Positions 8,933-15,866 of a stretch of DNA of 64,000 nucleotides are shown one piece after another. The position numbers were made by a program, and so were the translations under genes. A model generated the notes under the pieces. That model was given only the letters and a program-made list of their open reading frames with translations. It was not told where the DNA came from and did not search any database. This DNA is from JACDCA01 sp963810305. GTDB lineage: Bacteria; Acidobacteriota; Vicinamibacteria; Vicinamibacterales; 2-12-FULL-66-21. The DNA lies in contig CAWEMY010000004.1 of the NCBI GenBank assembly GCA_963810305.1, positions 262,822-326,821 on the forward strand, in the 5' to 3' direction. The stretch's first letter is position 1; each line of letters begins with the position of its first letter.

Positions 8933-8939
8933 GCGCGCC

Positions 8940-9545
8940 ATGCTCCCATTGACCAAGCGGCAGCGGGAAATTCTCGATTACCTGAACGATTTCATTCAGC
9001 AGCACGGATACGCACCGAGTCTGGAAGAGATCGGGCGACGGTTCGGGCTGTCTTCACTCGCCACGGTTCACAAGCACCTGACGAACCTGCAGGAAAAGGG
9101 CTTCATCAAGCGCGCGTGGAACCGGAGCCGTTCGGTGGAAATGGTGCCGGCCCGCCTCGGCGGACGTGCCGTTGAATTGCCGATGCTCGGATACGTCGCA
9201 GCCGGTTCACCGATCGAAGCCGTCACCGGTAGCGAAACCCTCGCGGTGCCGGAGGACCTTGTCGGCAAACGCGACTCATACGTTCTCCGCGTCAAGGGGG
9301 ATTCGATGATCGACGAACAGATTCGCGACGGCGACTTCGTGATCGTCGAAGACCGCCGTACCGCCGATAACGGCGAGATGGTGATCGCCCTGCTGAACGG
9401 CAGCGACGTGACCCTGAAGAAGCTGTACCGCGAACAGGGCCGCATCCGTCTGCAACCCGCCAACCCGGCGATCCAACCCATTTTCGCGCTCCCCGAGCAG
9501 GTGCAGGTCCAGGGCGTGGTCGTAGGCGTCCTCCGCCGCTATTAG
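8940..9545 (+). CDS. lexA: SOS repressor LexA
   Basis: Transcriptional repressor of the DNA damage response that cleaves itself when RecA filaments form. The N-terminal winged helix (LTKRQREILDYL, EEIGRRFGLSSLATVHKHL) is followed by the cleavage site Ala88-Gly89 (YVAAGSP) and the S24 peptidase domain with Ser122 (GDSMID) and Lys160 (VTLKK). 201 aa, standard length. The ATG at 8940 is chosen because it begins the LexA N-terminus (MLPLTKRQ) and falls at the predicted transcription start. The divergent ECF operon may share its operator. Confidence 0.97.
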   Translation: MLPLTKRQREILDYLNDFIQQHGYAPSLEEIGRRFGLSSLATVHKHLTNLQEKGFIKRAWNRSRSVEMVPARLGGRAVELPMLGYVAAGSPIEAVTGSETLAVPEDLVGKRDSYVLRVKGDSMIDEQIRDGDFVIVEDRRTADNGEMVIALLNGSDVTLKKLYREQGRIRLQPANPAIQPIFALPEQVQVQGVVVGVLRRY

Positions 9546-9625
9546 CACGTAAGCACGTGGACGTGCGCACGCTTGTCCGCCGTAGCGCGAAGCGCGAAGG
9601 CGGATCGCACGTGAACCCGTCGCAC
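9546..9625. repeat. GCACGT repeats and a CCGCC..GGCGG palindrome
   Basis: The gap after lexA has repeated GCACGT units (about 9547-9570 and 9607-9627) around a palindrome, TCCGCCGTAGCGC with GCGCGAAGGCGGA (about 9576-9605). The same palindrome type recurs at 13899-13967 and 40564-40605. No gene is seen in this gap. Confidence 0.6.
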
Positions 9626-9641
9626 GTGTTACCGTTCGCTG

Positions 9642-9953
9642 ATGAACGAGCGCAAGCAAATCAACTTCACCATCGTCCCCGATGACACCGGCGAGCTGAC
9701 CCGAACCTACGCGAACTTCTGCGCAATCTCCCATACGCCATTTGATTTCACGCTCGCGTTCTGCGAGGTGCTCCCTCTGTCGGAAAAGGACATCCAGGCC
9801 GCCGAAGCCGACCACGTCGTCCGCGCGCCGGTCCGCGCGAAAATCGTCGTGCCGCTCCAGGTTGTGCCGAATCTGATCGCCGCGCTTCAGGAACACATGC
9901 GCATCTTCTCGGAGTCCACCGGTGCGAGCTGGGACAAAGGGCCGGTTCACTGA
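9642..9953 (+). CDS. DUF3467 family protein
   Basis: 103 aa, cytoplasmic, no signal peptide. It matches the DUF3467 pattern: an N-terminal INFTIVPDD, a central YANFCAISHTPFDFTLAFCEV, and a C-terminal VVPLQVVPNLIAALQEHM. The family has no established biochemical role. It stands alone between two repeat-filled gaps. Confidence 0.8.
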   Translation: MNERKQINFTIVPDDTGELTRTYANFCAISHTPFDFTLAFCEVLPLSEKDIQAAEADHVVRAPVRAKIVVPLQVVPNLIAALQEHMRIFSESTGASWDKGPVH

Positions 9954-9955
9954 CG

Positions 9956-10172
9956 CTGACCGATTGTCGATTGGGGACTGCCGATTGGCGATTGACGGAT
10001 TGACGAATGTCGGTTGCGGAACTGACGGGCTGCCGATTGACGATTGATGCGATTGCCGATGGCGATGGATCCGGCTGGAGACTCCAGACAAGATCCGTCA
10101 ATCGCCAATCCGCAATCGCCAACTCCGTCAATCGACAGTCGCCAATCCACAATCCCCAATCGACGGGAGCCC
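9956..10172. repeat. Seven-base-phased array (CGATTGx type)
   Basis: Imperfect tandem units of about seven bases such as CGATTGA and CGATTGG run from 9956 to about 10060. From about 10095 to 10165 the opposite strand pattern (CCAATCC, TCAATCG) follows. The two halves are inverted relative to each other and could pair over a long stretch. No gene is seen. Confidence 0.75.
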
Positions 10173-10192
10173 AACATCCATGACAGTTCCCG

Positions 10193-10202
10193 CGTCTAGA
10201 CG
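10193..10202. promoter_or_regulatory. CGTCTAGACG palindrome beside an ECF sigma start codon
   Basis: A perfect 10-bp palindrome ends three bases before the ATG at 10206. CGTCTA resembles the -10 element of some ECF-dependent promoters, which would fit autoregulation with an almost leaderless message. I could not find a convincing -35, so this is tentative. Confidence 0.3.
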
Positions 10203-10205
10203 GGT

Positions 10206-10739
10206 ATGACCGGAGAGGTCATAGCGCTCGAGGGCACCATCGGGCGGGACGCCGGAAACGACGCCGAGCGGCTGGCTGCCCTCTTCGACGCACACCATCG
10301 GCGACTGTTTACACTGGCGTGCCGGATGTGCCGGTCGCGCGAAGATGCGCGCGACTGCGTGCAGGAAGCGTTTCTTCGCGCCGCACGCAGGCCGGAGCTG
10401 ATCCCGTCAGGGTCCAGCTCCGAAGAGGCGTGGCTCGTCCGCGTGCTCATCAACATCTGCCGCGATGGCTGGCGCCGGCAGGTCGTGCGCCAGGCGGCGC
10501 CGATTGAAGTGCCGCCATCATCAAGTGATCAAGAGGGGGCGCTGATCGCCCGGTCGCTCGTGGAGCTGGCGCTCGAACGGCTGCCGCCGCGACGACGCGC
10601 CATTCTGGTTCTCTACGAGATCGAGGGCGCATCGGTGGCCGAGATCGCGCGACTGACCGGAGTGGCCGCCGTCACAGTTCGCTGGCATCTCTCCGTCGGC
10701 CGAAGGCAGATGGCGAATTTTCTGAAAGGACGTATGTGA
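10206..10739 (+). CDS. ECF RNA polymerase sigma factor
   Basis: 177 aa. Region 2: LFDAHHRRLFTLACRMCRSREDARDCVQEAFLRAAR. Region 4: LPPRRRAILVLYEIEGASVAEIARLTGVAAVTVRWHLSVGRR. It is the first gene of a three-gene cluster: sigma, a small membrane protein, and a secreted coiled-coil protein. The stop overlaps the next start (TGATG). No zinc anti-sigma gene is present, so the small membrane protein next door is the natural candidate regulator. Confidence 0.92.
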   Translation: MTGEVIALEGTIGRDAGNDAERLAALFDAHHRRLFTLACRMCRSREDARDCVQEAFLRAARRPELIPSGSSSEEAWLVRVLINICRDGWRRQVVRQAAPIEVPPSSSDQEGALIARSLVELALERLPPRRRAILVLYEIEGASVAEIARLTGVAAVTVRWHLSVGRRQMANFLKGRM

Positions 10740-11071
10740 TGGTGCCGTGGCAGCAGGTGCTCCGCGAGTCGCATACCGCCCCCCTGCCTGCCGACCAGGC
10801 GGCGGCGATCCGGCGGATGGCGATCGCTCTGGCGGCAGAGGGGGCTTCGCGCCCGGTCGAGCGTCTCGCGCCAATGATGGTTATCGGCAGCGTGTTGGTG
10901 AGTGCGGTAACCGCCGGCATCCTGGTGGCGCGGTCCCAACCGGTGCCGTCGCAACCGTCGCCGGCGGTGGGGTCGCCCGGGATTCGACAGCTGCAGTTCG
11001 CCACGCCGGGCGGCACCCGGATCATCTGGCAGTTCGATCCGGAGTTCTCGTTGAGGGAGACGCTTCCATGA
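10739..11071 (+). CDS. Small membrane protein, candidate atypical anti-sigma factor
   Basis: 110 aa with one predicted transmembrane helix (about 47-64: MVIGSVLVSAVTAGILVA). The N-terminal cytoplasmic part has no HxxxCxxC zinc motif. The C-terminal part (LQFATPGGTRIIWQFDPEF) would be periplasmic. The ATG at 10739 overlaps the sigma stop (a GTG one codon earlier at 10736 is possible), and its own stop overlaps the next ATG (ATGA). The anti-sigma role is inferred from position and topology. I do not recognise the family. Confidence 0.65.
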   Translation: MVPWQQVLRESHTAPLPADQAAAIRRMAIALAAEGASRPVERLAPMMVIGSVLVSAVTAGILVARSQPVPSQPSPAVGSPGIRQLQFATPGGTRIIWQFDPEFSLRETLP

Positions 11072-11898
11072 AGAGCGCAGGAATGATTGCGACGCTGGCG
11101 GTGTTGACGACGGCCGTGCCGGTCAGCGCGCAACAAGCGGCCGCGCGGCGCGCGGCGGGATGGCGTGACATCCAGGGATTCAATATCGTCCTCGTCGTCG
11201 GCGAAACCACGACCGGATCGTCGTCAAACGATGATGTGCCGGCGGGCGCGCGGCGCGCATTGAACGACATGCGCGAGTTCCTGCCATATAAGCACTATCG
11301 GGTGGTCGATTCGCAGTGGACGTCGTGCTGCTCTCCCGACCTGGTGCGGATAGGCATGCCGATCGGAGGACGCCTGCAGGGGGTGACGGGCACCAATCGA
11401 GGCAATGCCACCGTCCTCCTCCCCAGCTCCTACGCCTTCGTTCTGTCGGTATCGGAAACGAGTGATGAGGGCCGGATCCCGGTGCGCTTCTCCCTGCGCC
11501 GTGACAGTGGCGGCGGGACCGGGGCAGCGCAGGCGGCGACAGTGAACCGTGCCATCCGTGCGACTGAGCTCCAGGCCGAAACGGACAACCTGCGCCAGCA
11601 GATCCTCGAGATGCAGAAGCGCGTCGAGGCGGGCCTGGCCAAAGAGCCCGACCTGCGGCCACTGAAGGATCGCCACGCGCAACTCGAACGGCGTCTGGCT
11701 GAAACCATTACTGAAAGTTCCGGCTTCGGCAGGGGCGCGATCTCCGGTCACGGCAGCGTCTCAGCCGCGTCGACGGTCGTCGACAGCAGCTTCACGATGG
11801 AAGTCGGCGAGACGGTTGTCGTCGGCACGTCCCGTCTCGGCGGCGACAAGGCACTGATCGCCCTGGTTACCGCCGTGCGCCGCTCGACTTCACGGTGA
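11068..11898 (+). CDS. Exported protein with coiled-coil segment
   Basis: 276 aa. A signal peptide (1-22, ending VSAQQ) is followed by a domain with VLVVGETTTGS near residue 40, and by LNDMREFLPYKHYRVVDSQW, which resembles secretin-associated or short-chain type periplasmic domains. Residues about 165-215 (TELQAETDNLRQQILEM and following) form a clear coiled coil. The C-terminal MEVGETVVVGTSRL resembles the usual end of secretin/TonB short domains. It is translationally coupled to the gene before it. Its function is unknown; it may be the output of the ECF factor. Confidence 0.65.
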   Translation: MKSAGMIATLAVLTTAVPVSAQQAAARRAAGWRDIQGFNIVLVVGETTTGSSSNDDVPAGARRALNDMREFLPYKHYRVVDSQWTSCCSPDLVRIGMPIGGRLQGVTGTNRGNATVLLPSSYAFVLSVSETSDEGRIPVRFSLRRDSGGGTGAAQAATVNRAIRATELQAETDNLRQQILEMQKRVEAGLAKEPDLRPLKDRHAQLERRLAETITESSGFGRGAISGHGSVSAASTVVDSSFTMEVGETVVVGTSRLGGDKALIALVTAVRRSTSR

Positions 11899-11932
11899 CA
11901 CTACGCCTCCGCGGATTCGTTAATATCTGCGG

Positions 11933-12646
11933 ATGGCGCAGCGTGCCGCGACGAAGGCGGATCCCAAACCCCTGAAGACGCCCGCCGAGACGCGGCGCAT
12001 CCTCGACGCGCTCTTCACCCAGCATCCAAACGCGGACACCGAGCTCGATTTCAGGAACGCCTACGAGCTGCTCGTCGCCACGATCCTCTCCGCGCAGTGC
12101 ACAGACGAGCGCGTCAACAAGGTCACTCCTGCGCTGTTCAAGCGGTATCCGGACCCGGCCGCACTCGCCCGCGCCTCCACCGCTGAACTCGAGCCGCAGA
12201 TTCAATCCACGGGGTTCTTTCGTGCCAAGTCGCGATCGCTCGTCGGCATGGCGAGTGAGGTGGTCGAACGCCACGCCGGCAAGGTGCCGAAGACGATGGA
12301 TGAACTCGTGGAGTTGCCCGGGGTCGGCCGCAAGACCGCGAACGTCGTTCTCGGCCACGCCCTCGGAGTGCCCGGCTTGCCCGTGGATCGGCACGTCCTT
12401 CGCGTCGCCAACCGCATCGGCATTGCGAAGTCCGAGGATCCGGAAGTTGTCGAACGTCAGCTCGGGTCGGCGATGCCGCCGGAGCGTTGGACGCAGACGT
12501 CAGACACGCTGATCATCCACGGACGCCGCATCTGCAAGCCAAAACCGCTGTGCGCGGAGTGCGCCGTCCGACCGCATTGTCATTACTACAAGACCGTAGT
12601 TGCGAGATTTGGCAAGGGATCGGGGCGGAAGGCGGTCCGGAAGTGA
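11933..12646 (+). CDS. nth: Endonuclease III (DNA glycosylase/AP lyase)
   Basis: Base excision repair of oxidised pyrimidines. The helix-hairpin-helix LPGVGRKTANVVLG (128-141) holds catalytic Lys134, and catalytic Asp152 is in VDRHVLRVANR. The C-terminal iron-sulfur cysteines are at 201, 207, 210 and 216 (C-x5-C-x2-C-x5-C), one residue shorter in the first gap than the x6 of E. coli. 237 aa with a short basic tail. It overlaps the next gene by GTGA. Confidence 0.95.
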   Translation: MAQRAATKADPKPLKTPAETRRILDALFTQHPNADTELDFRNAYELLVATILSAQCTDERVNKVTPALFKRYPDPAALARASTAELEPQIQSTGFFRAKSRSLVGMASEVVERHAGKVPKTMDELVELPGVGRKTANVVLGHALGVPGLPVDRHVLRVANRIGIAKSEDPEVVERQLGSAMPPERWTQTSDTLIIHGRRICKPKPLCAECAVRPHCHYYKTVVARFGKGSGRKAVRK

Positions 12647-13041
12647 CGCGGGAGCAATTCACCCGGCTCGTCGAAGAAGCTCTCGAGGAGATCCCCCCGC
12701 GCTTTCGTGCGGAGATCAAAAACGTCGCCGTCGTCGTCGAAGACGAGCCGCCACCCGATCTGCTGGAGGAGATGGAGGTCGAAACCGGGGACTCGCTGTT
12801 CGGCCTTTACCAGGGCACGCCCCTTCCTGAACGCTCGTGGACCCATGGCAACGCGCTGCCGGATCGCATCTCGATCTACCAGCGGCCGATTGAAGAAGCC
12901 TGCGAAGACCACGAAGAGATCATCGAGTGCATCGCGGAAACCGTGATCCACGAGTTCGGCCACTACTTCGGGCTGAGTGAGGAGGAGATCGAGGAGATCG
13001 AGGAGAAGTTCTGGAGGGGTGAGGCGATGGAGGACGTGTGA
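12643..13041 (+). CDS. Minimal zincin-like metallopeptidase family protein
   Basis: 132 aa, cytoplasmic and very acidic. It carries HEFGHYFG (HExxHxxG) after an IAETVIHE helix, matching the small PF06262 zincin family, whose substrate is unknown. The GTG start at 12643 overlaps the nth stop (GTGA) and gives the typical N-terminus (FTRLVEEALEEIPPRF). The tail is a run of Glu and Ile (EEEIEEIEEKFW). Confidence 0.87.
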   Translation: MTREQFTRLVEEALEEIPPRFRAEIKNVAVVVEDEPPPDLLEEMEVETGDSLFGLYQGTPLPERSWTHGNALPDRISIYQRPIEEACEDHEEIIECIAETVIHEFGHYFGLSEEEIEEIEEKFWRGEAMEDV

Positions 13042-13048
13042 AGAAACT

Positions 13049-13085
13049 GAACGATGAACGATGAACTATGAATGTCGAACGCTGA
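13049..13085. repeat. Seven-base-phased array (GAACGAT type)
   Basis: Units GAACGAT, GAACTAT, GAATGTC and GAACGCT follow in seven-base phase up to the rsmA start at 13086. A similar array lies at 26176-26210. No coding function. Confidence 0.7.
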
Positions 13086-13892
13086 ATGCGCGCCAAGAAG
13101 CGATACGGTCAGCACTTCCTCCAGGGGGCCTGGGCAGACAAAGTCGTCGACGCTATAGCGCCGCGGCCTGACGATCGTTTCGTCGAGATCGGCCCGGGGC
13201 CCGGGGCGTTGACGCTCAGGCTGGCGCCGCGGGTGGCGCACGTCACCGCGATCGAGGTGGATCGTGAAATGGTGGCGCTGCTCGCGCCGCGGCTGCCCGC
13301 GAATGTGACGCTCGTAGAGCAGGATGTTCTTGAAACAGATCTCGCCGCCCTGATGGGCGGCGGGCCGGTGCGGGTCGCCGGCAATCTTCCGTACAACGTC
13401 TCCTCTCCAATTCTCTTCCGCCTTCTGGACGCACATCGGCGATACGGCTGCGTGCCGGACGCGACGTTGATGCTACAGCGCGAAGTCGCCGACCGGATAG
13501 AGGCCAAACCCGGGACCAAAGACTACGGCGTGCTGTCGATCTTCGTGCAGCTGCACGCCGACGTCCGGCGGGTGCTCTCACTTCCGCCGGGTGCGTTTCG
13601 CCCGGTGCCGAAGGTCCGGTCCGCTGTCAGCCGCTTCACCTTCCGTCCGCCTGCCGTGACGCTGGCCGACGAGGGGGTGTTCAACGAGATGGTCAGGTCG
13701 ATGTTCACGCAGCGGCGAAAGACACTCTCGAACGCGCTGGCGCCCTTCGCCCGCGGTCTCGGGAGCTCCGCGGACGAGGCGCTGCGCACCGCCGGCATCG
13801 ACGGCAAGCGCCGAGCCGAAACGCTGCAACTCACAGAACTGGCTCGGCTTGCGGACTATTTCGCTGCTGCCAAAAACCGAGCTGTGCTATAG
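13086..13892 (+). CDS. rsmA: 16S rRNA dimethyladenosine transferase
   Basis: KsgA/RsmA dimethylates A1518 and A1519 of 16S rRNA as a late 30S assembly checkpoint. The N-terminus KKRYGQHFL, SAM motif EIGPGPGALTLRLA (34-47), NLPYNVSSPI catalytic motif and FRPVPKVRSAVSRF are all present. 268 aa, normal. It begins directly after a heptamer array, and no clear Shine-Dalgarno sequence is seen. Confidence 0.96.
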   Translation: MRAKKRYGQHFLQGAWADKVVDAIAPRPDDRFVEIGPGPGALTLRLAPRVAHVTAIEVDREMVALLAPRLPANVTLVEQDVLETDLAALMGGGPVRVAGNLPYNVSSPILFRLLDAHRRYGCVPDATLMLQREVADRIEAKPGTKDYGVLSIFVQLHADVRRVLSLPPGAFRPVPKVRSAVSRFTFRPPAVTLADEGVFNEMVRSMFTQRRKTLSNALAPFARGLGSSADEALRTAGIDGKRRAETLQLTELARLADYFAAAKNRAVL

Positions 13893-14188
13893 TGCCATCC
13901 GCCTCCGCCCTGCGGGCTATGGCGCGACAAGTCTGCCGCGCCGAAGCCGAAGGCGTAGGCGGGTCCCCGGTGCGCTGTCCCAGCGGCTAGCCGGGAGGAC
14001 ACCCACGAGGCGGCTCCCCGCCGCTCCGCGTCCGGCCTCCGCTCGCCAGAGTGGTCGGCCTTTCGCTGACGTGTCCTTCGACAAACGAAAACAGCCCCAT
14101 TGGACGAACGCCCTTCGATGGGCAGCCCTAAAGGGCTGGACTCCTGTGCCCCAACATTCGAACTCTTGCGAGCGACCGACTGCGAACG
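13893..14188. repeat. Non-coding gap with two palindromic repeats
   Basis: The 296-base gap before RNase J holds an imperfect palindrome (arms about 13899-13928 and 13939-13967, CCGCCT..GGCGGG type) and one CAGCCCTAAAGGGCTG copy at 14123-14138. I see no gene. TATAGT at 13888-13893 could be a -10 for the downstream gene, but no good -35 precedes it. Confidence 0.6.
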
Positions 14189-15865
14189 GTGACTGCTGAC
14201 GAACCACTGACGACGGACATTCCGCCGCTCGAACTGATCCCTCTCGGCGGGCTGGGAGAATTCGGCATGAACATGCTGCTCGTCGCGTGCGGCGAGACGG
14301 CGATGCTTGTCGACGCCGGCGTCATGTTCCCGGAACCGGAACTCCTCGGCGTCGATCTGATCATCCCGGATCTGCGGCAGCTCGAGAAGTACCGGATCGC
14401 GGCGCTCGTATTGACCCACGGTCACGAGGATCACATCGGCGCTGTTCCGCACGTGCTGCCGTATGTGGAGGGACCGGTGTACGGAACCGCCCTCACGATG
14501 GCGCTCGTCGAATCGAAGCTCGAGGACGCGCCTGACGACGTGAAGAAGAAGCTGCACGTCGTGAAGCCGCGCGACCGCGTCGCCATCGGACGTTTCACCG
14601 TCGAGTTCCTTCGCGTCACACACAGCATGCCCGACTGTGTGGCGCTCGCGATCACGACGCCGCGCGGCGTCGTCATCCATACCGGTGATTACAAGATCGA
14701 TCAGACCCCGCTCGACGGGGAGCTGTTCGACTTCCACCGGCTCGCCGAGCTCGGAGCCGCGGGCGTGCTCGTGCTTCTGTCCGACAGCACCAATGTCGAC
14801 CGGAAGGGATTCACCGGGTCCGAGATCGAAGTGATCGACGCGTTCGAGGAAATTTTCACCAGCGCGTCCGGGAAGATCGTCGTCGCGATGTTCGCGTCGA
14901 GCATCTACCGGATGCAGATCATCGTCGATCTGGCGGCGCAATTCGAGCGCCAGATCGCCTTCGTCGGACGCGGGATGATCGACAACGCAGAGATCGCGCA
15001 ACGTCTGGGACACCTGCGCATCCCGGCCGGCGTTCAGATCCAGGACGGCGACGTCCGCGGCTTCCCGTCCCAGGACGTGGTCTGCATCTGCACCGGCTCG
15101 CAGGGAGAGCCCCGGGCTGCCCTGCCGAGGATCGCCATCGACGACCACCGGCACGTCAAGCTGGGCGCCGGCGACACGGTGGTGTTCTCCGCTCGTGAGA
15201 TCCCAGGCAACGAAAAAGCCATCGGCCGGGTCATGAACCACGTGGCGCGCCGCGGGGCCGACATCATCAATGACGACACGAAACACGTCCACGTCTCGGG
15301 CCATGGCAGCGAGGAAGAGCTGAAGCTCGTCCTTTCTCTCGTAAAGCCACAGTTTTTCGTCCCGATACATGGAGAGTACCGGCAGCTCGCCCGCCACGCT
15401 CGGATCGCCGGCCGCGTCTCCCGGGGTACCCGGGTCCTGCTCGCGGAAAACGGCGACCTTTTGAGGTTTGACGATGAGGGTGGAAAGCTGGCGGAGAAGA
15501 CGCCGGCAGGGCGCATCCTGATCGATGGGACGAGAAGCGGAGAGGTGGGAGACGAGGTCCTCAGGGACCGCCGCCACCTCGCCGGCGACGGCGTCGTCGT
15601 CGCCGTGGTGGCGATCAATCGGCAGTCAGGCGTGCTCGAGGAGACGCCGGACGTGATTACACGCGGGTTTGTGCTGGACGCCCGGACCGAATCGTTGTTG
15701 AGGGAAATCCCTCCGCTGCTGGTCGCGGCGCTCGAGGCCGCAAGTGTCGAGGAGCGCACCGATCCGGGACTGATCAAGGAGAAAATTCGCGTGGACCTGC
15801 AACGGTTCTTCAGAAAACGCTCGGGTCTCCGGCCGCTGGTGCTGCCGGTCGTCATGGAGATCTGA
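14189..15865 (+). CDS. rnj: Ribonuclease J
   Basis: Metallo-beta-lactamase/beta-CASP ribonuclease with 5'-3' exo- and endonuclease activity in mRNA turnover and rRNA maturation. The N-terminal LIPLGGLGEFGMNM (16-29), metal motif THGHEDHIG (76-84), VIHTGDYKID, SDSTN and the beta-CASP histidine region VHVSGHGSEEE then FVPIHGEYRQL are intact, followed by the C-terminal dimer domain. 558 aa, full length. GTG start at 14189. Confidence 0.95.
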   Translation: MTADEPLTTDIPPLELIPLGGLGEFGMNMLLVACGETAMLVDAGVMFPEPELLGVDLIIPDLRQLEKYRIAALVLTHGHEDHIGAVPHVLPYVEGPVYGTALTMALVESKLEDAPDDVKKKLHVVKPRDRVAIGRFTVEFLRVTHSMPDCVALAITTPRGVVIHTGDYKIDQTPLDGELFDFHRLAELGAAGVLVLLSDSTNVDRKGFTGSEIEVIDAFEEIFTSASGKIVVAMFASSIYRMQIIVDLAAQFERQIAFVGRGMIDNAEIAQRLGHLRIPAGVQIQDGDVRGFPSQDVVCICTGSQGEPRAALPRIAIDDHRHVKLGAGDTVVFSAREIPGNEKAIGRVMNHVARRGADIINDDTKHVHVSGHGSEEELKLVLSLVKPQFFVPIHGEYRQLARHARIAGRVSRGTRVLLAENGDLLRFDDEGGKLAEKTPAGRILIDGTRSGEVGDEVLRDRRHLAGDGVVVAVVAINRQSGVLEETPDVITRGFVLDARTESLLREIPPLLVAALEAASVEERTDPGLIKEKIRVDLQRFFRKRSGLRPLVLPVVMEI

Positions 15866-15866
15866 C

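Noticed and set aside
7995..8939. N-terminal extension of lexA by more than 300 codons in the same frame
   Set aside because: The frame is open only because it is antisense to the sigma and anti-sigma genes. The promoter and the family N-terminus place the start at 8940.
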